A stretch of DNA of 64,000 nt from VXNJ01 sp965249595 (GTDB lineage Bacteria; Chloroflexota; UBA11872; VXNJ01): the NCBI GenBank assembly GCA_965249595.1, contig OZ252242.1, positions 62,001 to 126,000 of the forward strand. The letters run 5' to 3'. A program made the position numbers and the translations under genes. Positions 36,344 to 45,145 of this stretch are shown one piece after another. The notes beneath the pieces were generated by a model. The model made no database searches, had not been told where the DNA came from, and worked only from the letters and a program-made list of their open reading frames with translations. Every line of letters begins with the position of its first letter. Position 1 is the stretch's first letter.

Positions 36344-37462
36344 GTGACCCAAGCCGCCGCAACCTGGAAGCAGGAGATGCGCCAGAGCCTGCGGCGCGGC
36401 GTTGACGCGCCCGGCGCGGATTCTTTCGAGGCGGACGAAATCGATTCCGTCCGCAAACTTTACCCGTTCTTCTCCAACGCTTACTACACCGCGCTGATCA
36501 AGGAGCGCGACGACCCGATTTGGAAGCAGGTCATCCCGTCGATCGAAGAGTTGGAAGACCCGACCTACTATGCCGACGACGCCCTCGAAGAAGACGGCGA
36601 GGATTCACCGGTTCCGCATTTGACCCACCGGTACCCCGACCGGGTGCTATTTACCGTCACCTATACCTGCGCCATCTATTGCCGGTTCTGCACGCGCAAG
36701 CGCAAAGTCGGCAAGTACCCCGTACCGCGGTGGTCGGAGATGGAAGCGGTATTTGCCTACCTGCGGGAGCACACCGAGGTGCGCGACGTTCTCCTGTCCG
36801 GTGGCGATCCACTCCTGCTGTCCGATCAATATCTCGACAAGCTATTGACCGAGTTGCGCTCGATTCCCAGCATCGAAGTGATTCGCATCGGATCCAAACT
36901 GCCATGCGTTCTCCCGTCGCGGATCACGCCCGAGTTGTGCGCGGTACTCAAAAAACACCATCCCCTTTATGTAAATACGCACTTCAATCACCCGCGTGAA
37001 TTGACGGCCGAAGCACAAACGGCCTGCCAACGACTGGCCGATGCTGGTATTCCAATCGGCTGCCAGACGGTGTTGTTGGCCGGGGTCAATGACGACCCCG
37101 AGGTCATGAAGGAGCTGATGCTCGGTCTGCTGCGGATGCGGGTTAAGCCGTATTACCTGTATCAGGCCGACCTGGTCAAAGGAACCCATCACTTTCGCAC
37201 CAGCGTCCAAAAGGGCCTCGACATCGTCAATTACCTGCAGGGCAACATCACCGGGTTCGGCGTACCCAAATACGTCATCGACGCGCCCGGTGGTGGTGGC
37301 AAAATGACCGTCGGGCCCAATCGGCTAATTGAGCTAAACGACGAATTTGCCACGCTGGTCAACTACGAGGGCAACGTCTATCAATACCCGGCCCAGGGGA
37401 GCAACCGGGCTGCGCTGGAAGACGGTTCGCTGCAGGGCACCCCGATCGCCGACTACGTCTAA
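36344..37462 (+). CDS. Lysine 2,3-aminomutase (KamA family radical SAM protein)
   Basis: A radical SAM, PLP-dependent mutase that interconverts L-alpha-lysine and L-beta-lysine. The GTG at 36344 has AAGGAA ten bases upstream and gives 372 residues. The [4Fe-4S] cysteines are C109, C113 and C116 (CAIYCRFC). The PLP lysine is K320 in DAPGGGGK. D276 (QADLVKG) and D313 (VIDAPGG) occupy the positions of Asp293 and Asp330 of the Clostridium subterminale enzyme; spacing to the PLP lysine is identical, so lysine rather than glutamate is the expected substrate. It is distinct from EpmB, which lacks these features. A longer open frame upstream overlaps the ATP-grasp gene and is not needed. No AblB-type acetyltransferase is adjacent. 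Confidence 0.92.
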   Translation: MTQAAATWKQEMRQSLRRGVDAPGADSFEADEIDSVRKLYPFFSNAYYTALIKERDDPIWKQVIPSIEELEDPTYYADDALEEDGEDSPVPHLTHRYPDRVLFTVTYTCAIYCRFCTRKRKVGKYPVPRWSEMEAVFAYLREHTEVRDVLLSGGDPLLLSDQYLDKLLTELRSIPSIEVIRIGSKLPCVLPSRITPELCAVLKKHHPLYVNTHFNHPRELTAEAQTACQRLADAGIPIGCQTVLLAGVNDDPEVMKELMLGLLRMRVKPYYLYQADLVKGTHHFRTSVQKGLDIVNYLQGNITGFGVPKYVIDAPGGGGKMTVGPNRLIELNDEFATLVNYEGNVYQYPAQGSNRAALEDGSLQGTPIADYV

Positions 37463-37483
37463 ACAGGACCGGATTCAGCGGGC

Positions 37484-39439
37484 CTATTCGATCGGCCCGC
37501 CGCCACCGAACCAGCCACGCGCCTGTAACCACTCGGAACCCAAATTGGCCTGCGTGATCGATCCATCCGGGGCCTGTTCGAGCCGGGCCCGCTGAAAATG
37601 TTGGACGACTTGGCCGGGCTCGCTAATCTCCTCGGAAATTGGATATCCAAACCGGTTTAGTCCGCCGTGGGCGTCAAAGTAGGCGAGAAACGCTCCGCGC
37701 AGGGTGTGCTCGGTCTCGTTGAAGAACTTGACCCCCGCCTGGACCGACTCGGCGCTCGCCGGGAGATGGCCCGATTCTTGCAATTCAGTGCCGAGCAGCC
37801 CAAGGGTGACCTCGTACTCGGTCCCGACCAATTCCGGGTTGAATTCAAACCGGGCCTTCTCGAAGAATTGCACGGTCCGGCCGGCTAAGGCAAATTCATC
37901 GGTTAGCGGCAGGCCGAATTCGTCAGCCCCGCCGTTTTGGCGGAAGTGTCGCAGGAACCCGGCGGCGACCATGCGGCCGGTTTGCGGGTAGTAGTAGGCG
38001 CCGGCCGCAATCGATGGCGGCGGACCGGCAAACGGTGCCGGTGGGGCAACCGGTTGTCCGCCGCTTATGACGACGTTGAAATTGTGGCTGTGGAGTATCC
38101 CCAGGGCATGGGGTGTGCGCACATTAAAGACCTGTACAAAAAACTCGCCCGAGATCTGGCGGGTGCGTTCGCTGCCGACGATGGTCACCGAACGCACAGC
38201 GCCGGATTCCGATCGGTCGGAAAAATCGAGGGATTGCAATTCACCGACATCGGTGTTGGCCCTCCCGGCGATCGCATTGGCCAATTCCGACATCGCAAAT
38301 TCGCCAGTCGCCCACTCCGACCAGGGCGAGAGGCGGTCGTAGGGCCGTCCTTCCGGATCGGTGTCATCACGTGATCGCAACCAGGGTTCGGCGGCGCTAA
38401 AAACGTCTTCTGAATTCTCGGTGCGCCCGCCGAAAGCGGCAAAGTACAGCGCCGTGATCGGTCGGCTGGCGTGCAGAATCACGCGCCCAGCGGTGCCAAA
38501 TACCGCCGCGTCGGTTGCCGCACGTTCGGCGTTGGCGCCGCGGTATACCTGGCTAAATACGCTGTCATCGACATCCCAATCAACCCCACCGCCGGCGATG
38601 CGATCGGTGGCGAAGGTGCGGGCGGCGATGGCCTGCGCCCGCAGCGCTTCGATCGGCCAGCCGATGTCGACTTCTATCGGCAGCACCCCGCGCAGATACT
38701 GTTCGATTGGCACCTCGTTGACCGTGTTGATGGTGCCGTCGCCTTGGACTAGCACCCGCATGCTGCCGCGGTACACGTCGTAAAAAATCCGGCCACTCCC
38801 GCCGGGAACCGATTCGGCGTGTTTGTGCCATGCCTGGATCGTCGTCGATTCGGAGAGTGGTGCAATGATGATCCAGCGATACATGTCGAACAATCCGATG
38901 CGCTCATTCCGGGAATTGAATACCTGAACGAGATATTTCGCCTGACCCGGGTAGGAATGGAGCACGACCCGTCCACCGGCTTCGATTGGGCCGGTGAAAC
39001 CGGCGATCTCCCAGGGGCCGCCCCTGGCGGTGAATTCGGCCGCCAAACCGTTGCTCGAGCCGTAGGAACCATCGAGGGCGGGGGCCAGGTAGTCCTGCGA
39101 GATGAGAACCCGGACCAACTGCGAATTGGTATCCCGGCGCTCAATTTCCACGTCGGTGTAGTAGGCCGCAATTATTTCTTCGGCCGTCTGGCCGGCCAGG
39201 GCCCGTCCGTAAGCGCCCCACTGTGACATGCCTACGCCATGGCCGTTACCGATTCCTTCAATGCGCATCTTGAGGTTGGGCTGATAGGGAATTGATCCCT
39301 GGGCGGCGCTGCCCGATGCTGCTAGCGGGAGCGCACCGGCCAATATCGCCAATACCGCCGCCGACAATAGCGCGCCCAACCGCCATTTGGCGGTCTGGTA
39401 CGGCGGGCAGATTGCCAAAAGTAGGCGGTAGACAAACAT
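37484..39439 (-). CDS. SpoIID/LytB-domain secreted protein with C-terminal FGYP-type repeats
   Basis: A 651-residue exported protein. The signal peptide lies at about 20-47 (LLSAAVLAILAGALPLAASG). The SpoIID/LytB domain starts at IEGIGNGHGVGMSQWGAYGRALAGQ and includes VPIEQYLRGVLPIEVDIGWPIEALRAQAIAARTFA-type residues with the expected catalytic Glu; SpoIID is a lytic transglycosylase that trims stem-peptide-free glycan. C-terminal modules FLRHFRQNGGADEFGLPLTD and FLAYFDAHGGLNRFGYPISE, each followed by a QFF/QHF segment, match those in the secreted protein at 10795-13287. Vegetative cell-wall turnover is the likely role, as no sporulation genes are seen. It converges with the KamA gene. Confidence 0.87.
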   Translation of the reverse strand: MFVYRLLLAICPPYQTAKWRLGALLSAAVLAILAGALPLAASGSAAQGSIPYQPNLKMRIEGIGNGHGVGMSQWGAYGRALAGQTAEEIIAAYYTDVEIERRDTNSQLVRVLISQDYLAPALDGSYGSSNGLAAEFTARGGPWEIAGFTGPIEAGGRVVLHSYPGQAKYLVQVFNSRNERIGLFDMYRWIIIAPLSESTTIQAWHKHAESVPGGSGRIFYDVYRGSMRVLVQGDGTINTVNEVPIEQYLRGVLPIEVDIGWPIEALRAQAIAARTFATDRIAGGGVDWDVDDSVFSQVYRGANAERAATDAAVFGTAGRVILHASRPITALYFAAFGGRTENSEDVFSAAEPWLRSRDDTDPEGRPYDRLSPWSEWATGEFAMSELANAIAGRANTDVGELQSLDFSDRSESGAVRSVTIVGSERTRQISGEFFVQVFNVRTPHALGILHSHNFNVVISGGQPVAPPAPFAGPPPSIAAGAYYYPQTGRMVAAGFLRHFRQNGGADEFGLPLTDEFALAGRTVQFFEKARFEFNPELVGTEYEVTLGLLGTELQESGHLPASAESVQAGVKFFNETEHTLRGAFLAYFDAHGGLNRFGYPISEEISEPGQVVQHFQRARLEQAPDGSITQANLGSEWLQARGWFGGGGPIE

Positions 39440-39485
39440 GGTTCGCTAATCAAGGCCGTCGTCGATGGCAGCGGACGATTGGCGG

Positions 39486-41096
39486 TCAGCCGCCCATTTG
39501 CCGATACAACGCGTAGTCAATCGGCACTTCGATCAAGTGCGGTTGGCGTGAAGTGATCGAGTCGGCCACTGCTGTCGTCAATTGGTCAAGATCCTCTACT
39601 CGCCCGGCAGACATCCCCAAAGATCGGGCCAGGCCCACGTAGTCGGCGCGATTGAAGTCATTGGGTTGCTCTATCAGATCGTCAATTTCGGATTTGAGGC
39701 GGATAAGCGCCAGCGACGAGTCAACCGCCACTACCACCGTGACCGGAGCGCCCAGGCGGGAGAGCGTTTCAATTTCGCCGGCTCCCATCAGCAAACCGCC
39801 ATCGCCGATTAGGGCCAGGGACGGCTGACCCGTACTCAAAGCGGCGGCGATCGCCGCCGGCAATCCGTAGGCCATCGTGGAGAGGCCGTTTGAAACTAGG
39901 AAAGTAGCTGGTTCGTAAGTGTCCCAGTATTGGCAGATGGCCAACTTGAACATCCCCACATCGCAGGCTGCCACCAACTCGCGCGGAGCGCCGCGCCGAA
40001 CGGCCCGCAACACGTCAACCGGATCTAATCCGCCGCGCATATGTTCTGGCAACGGGCGAGCCGGCAAGCTGCCACTACTGCGGTCAGTCTCGGCCTTCGC
40101 GCGGGCCCTGCCCGCCCGCTCACGCCCATCGGAAACAGGACCGGGCCGCTCACAGAGTTCATTTAATGTCAGTAGCGGCGAGCACAGCAATTCCTCGCCC
40201 GGCGCCGCCGGATCGTACCAAGGATGAGCCTGCAATCGCACCGGCGCGGGGTAGCGCCAGGGCCGGATAAAGTCCGTCCCATCAAGGCCAATCGCCACGA
40301 TCAGGTCAGATTCCGCCAACATCGATTCGGCCCCGCTGGATCCATAAGAAGCCAAGACGCCGGCAAAATGCGGGTCGTCGCTCGGCAGCCATCCTTTGGC
40401 CTTGGGAGTAACGGTCACCGGCAGGTCCCAGGCGGCCGCAAATGCGCGCGCGGCCTCAGCGATAGGGCCGCTGCGCGCTCCAACGCCCATCACCATCGCC
40501 GGCTTCTGGGCTGTTTGCAGGCGGGCTTCCAACTCATCGGCGCCCGAGCGCTCATACCCATTGCCAACCGCCGCGACGTCAATACTCGCCGCCACCATCG
40601 GGCGCCGCTGGTCGCTGGCTGAAACCAGCAGAGCCACCGGGCCCGGTGGTGGCCCCTGCAGGGCATTGCTGGTGTGGGCCAGGACAGTGGACAGATTGGC
40701 CGGATCAACTCGTTCAACGTAATTGGTGATCGGGCTAAACAACGCTGGCAAATCTACGTTCATATGAACGGTGCCGGGCCGCTCTTCCGCGTCAAATTCA
40801 CCTATCAATGCGATTACCGGCGAGCGATCGAGGTAGGAATTTGCGATGCCGTTCACCATATTGGTGGCGCCGGGGCCGACAGTTGCAACACAAACTGCCG
40901 GTCGCCCGGTCACCTGCGACTCGGCGTCGGCCATATGGGCGCCGGCTGACTCATGGTGGACCAAGACCCACTCGATGCCAACCTCCACCATGGCGTCGAT
41001 CAAATGGGTGACTTCACCGCCCGGCAGGCCATAGGCGCGACGGACGCCCTGTGCCCACAGATAACGACTTATCTCGCGCGAGACGTTTGACCCCAT
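39486..41096 (-). CDS. Thiamine diphosphate-dependent enzyme, acetolactate synthase-like
   Basis: A 536-residue three-domain ThDP enzyme. The Pyr domain has YGLPGGEVTHLIDAM and the catalytic glutamate in VHHESAGAHMADA; the central domain is short; the PP domain has IGDGGLLMGAGEIETLSRLG. The residue after the GDG spacer, usually NN or ND, reads DSS, so the metal-binding motif is altered. Overall it looks like the acetolactate synthase/benzoylformate decarboxylase superfamily but cannot be assigned to ilvB (no ilvN neighbour). A decarboxylase or carboligase role is likely. The promoter region towards cmk contains a perfect CCCTATAGGG palindrome just upstream (41105-41114). Confidence 0.82.
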   Translation of the reverse strand: MGSNVSREISRYLWAQGVRRAYGLPGGEVTHLIDAMVEVGIEWVLVHHESAGAHMADAESQVTGRPAVCVATVGPGATNMVNGIANSYLDRSPVIALIGEFDAEERPGTVHMNVDLPALFSPITNYVERVDPANLSTVLAHTSNALQGPPPGPVALLVSASDQRRPMVAASIDVAAVGNGYERSGADELEARLQTAQKPAMVMGVGARSGPIAEAARAFAAAWDLPVTVTPKAKGWLPSDDPHFAGVLASYGSSGAESMLAESDLIVAIGLDGTDFIRPWRYPAPVRLQAHPWYDPAAPGEELLCSPLLTLNELCERPGPVSDGRERAGRARAKAETDRSSGSLPARPLPEHMRGGLDPVDVLRAVRRGAPRELVAACDVGMFKLAICQYWDTYEPATFLVSNGLSTMAYGLPAAIAAALSTGQPSLALIGDGGLLMGAGEIETLSRLGAPVTVVVAVDSSLALIRLKSEIDDLIEQPNDFNRADYVGLARSLGMSAGRVEDLDQLTTAVADSITSRQPHLIEVPIDYALYRQMGG

Positions 41097-41205
41097 GGCC
41101 GCTCCCTATAGGGTTAATCAACTTTGCAAATGATATTTGGCTGGCTGGCCCAGACCAGTCCGCGGGCGAAAATTGTTGCCGAAGTCAAGCAGCCGCCCCG
41201 AGCCC

Positions 41206-42564
41206 ATGGCAATCCCGATCATCACCATCGACGGCCCTTCCGGTTCCGGCAAGACCACGGTTGGCCGAACGGTGGCCGAGGCGCTTGGGTTGACCCTGAT
41301 TGACACCGGATTGATTTATCGTTCGGTCGCCTACGAGGTCCTTGACGCCGGTCTAGACCCGCGCGACGAGACCGCCGTGTGTCGCCTGGCCAACCGTCTG
41401 TCGGCAACTTTGGTCGGCGGCGCACGGCCACATCTTCAAATCAACGGGCGTGACCTCCTGCCAAACGCGAACTCTTCAACCGCCCATCTGTTCACCGATG
41501 AAGTCGAACGGGCCGTTCCGCAGGTGGCTCGCCATCCGGAAGTCCGCGCTACTCTGCTGCCCATCCAGCAATCGCTGCTCGCCGGCGGAGCCCTGCTGCT
41601 GGGGCGCGATGCCGGCACTGCCGTCGCCCCGCAGGCCGACTTGAAGGTCTACCTTGAGGCTTCGCCCGAAGTCCGTGCCCAGCGCCTGCTTAACGGTGAG
41701 CGCGAAAGCGGTCGCGGAGCGCCGATTGCCCAATTGCGCAAAGATATTGAACGCCGCGATGAAATTGATCGCAACCGCGAGACGTCACCGTTGCGGATAC
41801 CACCCGGAGCATTGGAGCTGGATGCTGGCCGGCTTTCCGCGCAAGGCGTTGCCCAGGCGATCTTGAATGCTTTTGGCGGGCTTCAACCGGATCCGCAATG
41901 GCCGGGCGGCAGTGACCTGCTAATGACTGCAGTGACCAGCTTTTTTGATGTTTACTTGCGGCTCTACTGCGACCCGATTCGGGTCGAAGGCCTAGAGAAC
42001 GTGCCCAGCCATGGCCCGGTGATCATCGCGCCACGCCACGTACACAATGCGGATGTGAATTTCCTGGCCCATTACAGTCCGCGCAAATTGCAATTCCTGG
42101 CCAAAACGTCCCTTTACCAAATGCCCTTGATCGGTTGGGCGATTTGGGCATTGAGAGCAATACCGGTCACCCGCGAAGGGGTTGATATCGCCGGATTGCG
42201 ACAAGCGATGAGCGCCCTGGCGTCTGGCCAGGCGCTATGCGTTTTCCCCGAAGGCACCCGCTCGCGCACCGGCCGGTTGCTGCCGCCGCATCCCGGCGTT
42301 GGGTTGTTGGCCCTGCGCTCGGGCGCACCAATCGTACCGGTCGCCGCAGCAGGGCTCGAAAATCTTGATCTCTCCCAACTGTCATTGCCGCCGCCGACCC
42401 CGGTGACCCTGCGATTTGGCAAGCCTTTCCGATTGACCCGGCCGGTCGGTCGGTCGGTCGCGCAGGCGAGCCGCTGGGCCAGTTGGCAGATCATGCGCGA
42501 AATTGCTCATCTGCTGCCCGATTCGGCCAGCGCTGACATCGCCAATCGCTTAACTATCGAATAG
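41206..42564 (+). CDS. cmk: Cytidylate kinase fused to PlsC-type acyltransferase
   Basis: A 452-residue fusion. Residues 1-225 are CMP/dCMP kinase: P-loop TIDGPSGSGKTTVGR (10-17), the LTLIDTGLIYRSVA substrate region, LLGRDAGTAVAPQADLKVYL and the lid REETSP-like RDEIDRNRETSPL. From about 240 on it is a 1-acylglycerol-3-phosphate acyltransferase with the HX4D catalytic motif RHVHNAD (H278, D283) and FPEGTRSRTG (about 348-357). The ATG at 41206 is chosen; a start 23 codons upstream adds only unconserved residues. Der follows 11 bases after the stop and plsY soon after. The second half would complete the PlsX-PlsY-PlsC pathway. CGGT occurs four and a half times in a row at 42443-42460 in the acyltransferase part. 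Confidence 0.93.
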   Translation: MAIPIITIDGPSGSGKTTVGRTVAEALGLTLIDTGLIYRSVAYEVLDAGLDPRDETAVCRLANRLSATLVGGARPHLQINGRDLLPNANSSTAHLFTDEVERAVPQVARHPEVRATLLPIQQSLLAGGALLLGRDAGTAVAPQADLKVYLEASPEVRAQRLLNGERESGRGAPIAQLRKDIERRDEIDRNRETSPLRIPPGALELDAGRLSAQGVAQAILNAFGGLQPDPQWPGGSDLLMTAVTSFFDVYLRLYCDPIRVEGLENVPSHGPVIIAPRHVHNADVNFLAHYSPRKLQFLAKTSLYQMPLIGWAIWALRAIPVTREGVDIAGLRQAMSALASGQALCVFPEGTRSRTGRLLPPHPGVGLLALRSGAPIVPVAAAGLENLDLSQLSLPPPTPVTLRFGKPFRLTRPVGRSVAQASRWASWQIMREIAHLLPDSASADIANRLTIE

Positions 42565-42575
42565 CCAATGCCCCA

Positions 42576-43892
42576 ATGCCACTCGTAGCCGCCCTCATCG
42601 GGCCACCCAACGTCGGCAAATCTTCGTTATTTAATCGCTTGAGCGCTTCTCGTCATGCAGTTGTAGAGGACGAACCGGGAACCACGCGCGACCGTTCCTA
42701 CAGATTGATCGAACATGCCTCGCGCCGATTCCTCCTAGTTGACACCGCTGGACTGTTCGCCAACCAGGAGGATGAATTAGCCCTTGCCGCCGACAAATTG
42801 GCGAGGGCCGCAGTCGCCGAGGCCGATCTACTGCTGGTTGTTGTCGACGTTGCGCTGGGGGTAACCGCTGAAGATCAGGCGGTTGCTGATATCGTGCGGC
42901 GGTCGGGAATCGACCACCTGCTGCTGGTAAATAAATGCGACTCGCCGGACCGCGATCACCTGGCGGCCGAGTTTTTTAGGTTGGGGTTGGGCGACCCAAT
43001 CCCAGTTTCGGCCCGGCGCGGCCGTGGCACGCGCGACCTCGCCGGCCTGATTGTCCAACGTATGCCCCGTGAGCGCGATCTACCGAGCGTCGACGGACAG
43101 GCCCGGTTGGCGATCGTCGGCCGTCCCAACACCGGAAAATCGACGCTGCTCAACCGTCTCCTGGGTACCGATCGGTCACTGGTATCCGATATTCCCGGCA
43201 CAACCCGTGATGTGGTCGATGCAGAACTCGAGCACGCCGGGCAAGACGTGCTGTTGCTCGATACCGCCGGGTTGCGCCGCCGCGGCCGGGTCCGAACTGG
43301 AGTTGAGCGGCATTCAGTTATTCGCTCACTGCGGGCAATCGAACGCGCCGATGTTTGTCTGCTAGTCGTCGATTCATCCGAAGGCCTGACCGCCCAGGAC
43401 GCCCACATTGCCGGATTCGCGGCCGAATGCGGCTGCGGCGTGGTGATATTGGCCAACAAATGGGACCTGCTCGAAGAAGACACCAGTGCCTTTCATCGTT
43501 TCCAGGATTCACTCGCCGTGCGCATGCGTTTCATGGCCCACGCCCCCATGGTGCGAATTTCGGCGCTAACCGGCCGCGGCGCCGGATTGGTTCTCTCCGA
43601 AGGGCTGCAAGTCTGGCAAAACCGCCAGCGCCAAATATCCACCGGACAGCTCAATAGATGCTTGCTCGCGCTCGCCGCCCGAAGATCCGCCAGGGGGCCG
43701 CGAGGGCAGATTTCGCGATTGCGCTACGCGGTCCAGATCGGCCAGGAACCGCCAGAATTTGGCCTTCATTTTTCTGACCCGCGCTTTGTTCACCGGACAT
43801 ATCTGCGATTCCTAGAAAACGGACTGCGGCGCACATTTAAGCTTGAAGGGTCAGTCGTGCGGATGAATGTGCGCAGTTCGCGCCGCGACTGA
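42576..43892 (+). CDS. der: Ribosome biogenesis GTPase Der (EngA)
   Basis: A double-GTPase needed for 50S ribosome maturation. The 438-residue protein has two G domains (first G1 GPPNVGKSSLFNRL with DTAGLF and NKCD; second G1 GRPNTGKSTLLNRL with DTAGLRRRG and NKWD) and the C-terminal KH-like domain. The ATG at 42576 gives MPLVAALIGPPNVGKS. Another ATG at 42568 is out of frame. It lies 11 bases after the cmk-plsC fusion, and plsY follows 24 bases after its stop, so it should share their transcript. Confidence 0.96.
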   Translation: MPLVAALIGPPNVGKSSLFNRLSASRHAVVEDEPGTTRDRSYRLIEHASRRFLLVDTAGLFANQEDELALAADKLARAAVAEADLLLVVVDVALGVTAEDQAVADIVRRSGIDHLLLVNKCDSPDRDHLAAEFFRLGLGDPIPVSARRGRGTRDLAGLIVQRMPRERDLPSVDGQARLAIVGRPNTGKSTLLNRLLGTDRSLVSDIPGTTRDVVDAELEHAGQDVLLLDTAGLRRRGRVRTGVERHSVIRSLRAIERADVCLLVVDSSEGLTAQDAHIAGFAAECGCGVVILANKWDLLEEDTSAFHRFQDSLAVRMRFMAHAPMVRISALTGRGAGLVLSEGLQVWQNRQRQISTGQLNRCLLALAARRSARGPRGQISRLRYAVQIGQEPPEFGLHFSDPRFVHRTYLRFLENGLRRTFKLEGSVVRMNVRSSRRD

Positions 43893-43916
43893 TCTCGTCA
43901 GGGTGGTGCGGAAACA

Positions 43917-44582
43917 ATGAACGGCGAAATATCGTCTATCGCTTACCTGGTCGGCGTGACCTTGGCGGCCTATCTGGTGGGCAGCCTGCCGTTCGCGCGG
44001 ATCCTAAGCAGGTCCGTTTTTGGCACCGACTTGGCAACCCGCGGGTCAGGCAACCAGGGGGCCACCAATGCCTTGCGGGTAATCGGGCCGTTAGCCGGCG
44101 GAACTATCTTGGCAATCGACTGTTTAAAGGGAGTGTTGGCCGCCTTGATTCCCGGTCTCCTCTTTCCGGATCTGCCCGGGATCCAAGCACTTGCCGCGGT
44201 GGCCGCGGTGATCGGGCACAACTGGTCGATCTTCAATGGATTCCGGGGCGGGCGTGGCGTGGCCACCGGCATCGGCGCCGGTTTGGTCATTTACCCGATC
44301 GTGGTGATCATCGCGGTAGTGGTCGGCACGGCAATGGTGCTGGCTATTCGCTACGTCTCAGTTGGCTCCCTGCTCGGCGCCGTTGTCGCAGTGGTGTTGG
44401 GGATAGTGCTCTACGTGACCGGACTGTGGCAATCTCCCTGGGGAATGATCTACGTCGCGATAGGCTCGGGCTTAATCGTTTGGCGTCACAGCGACAACCT
44501 AAAGCGATTGATGGCCGGCCAGGAGTTGCAACTGGCCGAGTGGCCAACCTATTTCCGACGCCGGTCAACGCCGGACCGCTGA
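43917..44582 (+). CDS. plsY: Glycerol-3-phosphate acyltransferase PlsY
   Basis: Transfers the acyl group from acyl-phosphate (made by PlsX) to glycerol-3-phosphate. The 221-residue polytopic enzyme shows LVGSLPFARILSR (motif 1), GSGNQGATNALRVIG (motif 2, with the Gly/Asn residues of the active site) and HNWSIFNGFRGGRGVATGIG (motif 3). About five helices are expected. Its placement after der and next to a PlsC-domain fusion is a plausible co-expression of the second and third acylation steps. Confidence 0.96.
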   Translation: MNGEISSIAYLVGVTLAAYLVGSLPFARILSRSVFGTDLATRGSGNQGATNALRVIGPLAGGTILAIDCLKGVLAALIPGLLFPDLPGIQALAAVAAVIGHNWSIFNGFRGGRGVATGIGAGLVIYPIVVIIAVVVGTAMVLAIRYVSVGSLLGAVVAVVLGIVLYVTGLWQSPWGMIYVAIGSGLIVWRHSDNLKRLMAGQELQLAEWPTYFRRRSTPDR

Positions 44583-44586
44583 ACCG

Positions 44587-45141
44587 TTGTCTTCGCTGAC
44601 CTCGCACGGCAAGGTTTGCTCGCACTGCGCCAGCGACACGCTGCTTGAATGCATCCGCTGCCTGAGGCCGTACTGCCAAAACTGCCTCACCCGTGAAGAT
44701 GCCGGGTTGATCTGTTTCGAATGCCTGGGTCGATTGCCGCCCGACCAGGCGGCGCGGCGCCAAGCTTGGCAGAGTTCACTGACTCTGGCCGGCATCGCCA
44801 CGGTGGCCAACATCCTGTTCCAAGTCGTTACTGACAGTGACCTTACTTCGCCCTGGGCATTGGTCGCCGGGGTTGCGGCTGGCTGGTTTATTGGCGATCA
44901 ATTACGAGCCCGCGCGGCTCATCGGCGCGGTCGAGCCTCCTGGCTCGGTGCGCTGGCGGTATTCCAAGGAGTCGTCGCCGGTTCATTCATAGCTGCAATT
45001 GGCAGGCTGAGCCTAGATGGCGGAATTTCCGTCGTCGCCAGCGCCGATCTGCTCGCTCATTTCTTGGCTCTGGTTATCAGCTCGGTCTTCTTCTTGGCCG
45101 GCGGGATCGCTGCCGTGATTTGGCGCCTGGCCCGCCCGTAA
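44587..45141 (+). CDS. Zinc-finger (B-box-like) membrane protein, hypothetical
   Basis: A 184-residue protein of unknown function. Residues 8-50 contain four CxxC pairs (CSHC, CIRC, CQNC, CFEC), probably binding two zinc ions as in B-box-type or DnaJ-like fingers. A linker (PPDQAARRQAWQ) and four hydrophobic helices follow (from about 65 onward). The start is TTG at 44587, four bases after plsY, indicating operon membership. Similar small zinc-finger/rhomboid-like membrane proteins occur widely in bacteria without known function. No catalytic motif is seen in the helices. Confidence 0.65.
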   Translation: MSSLTSHGKVCSHCASDTLLECIRCLRPYCQNCLTREDAGLICFECLGRLPPDQAARRQAWQSSLTLAGIATVANILFQVVTDSDLTSPWALVAGVAAGWFIGDQLRARAAHRRGRASWLGALAVFQGVVAGSFIAAIGRLSLDGGISVVASADLLAHFLALVISSVFFLAGGIAAVIWRLARP

Positions 45142-45145
45142 AGGT

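Noticed and set aside
41105..41114. CCCTATAGGG palindrome as an operator or -10 box of the ThDP gene
   Set aside because: No -35 box at a proper distance on either strand; kept only as a note in the gene entry.
42443..42460. Tandem CGGT units in the acyltransferase part of the cmk-plsC fusion
   Set aside because: Only about four and a half units, in frame with protein conservation; too short to argue for phase variation.
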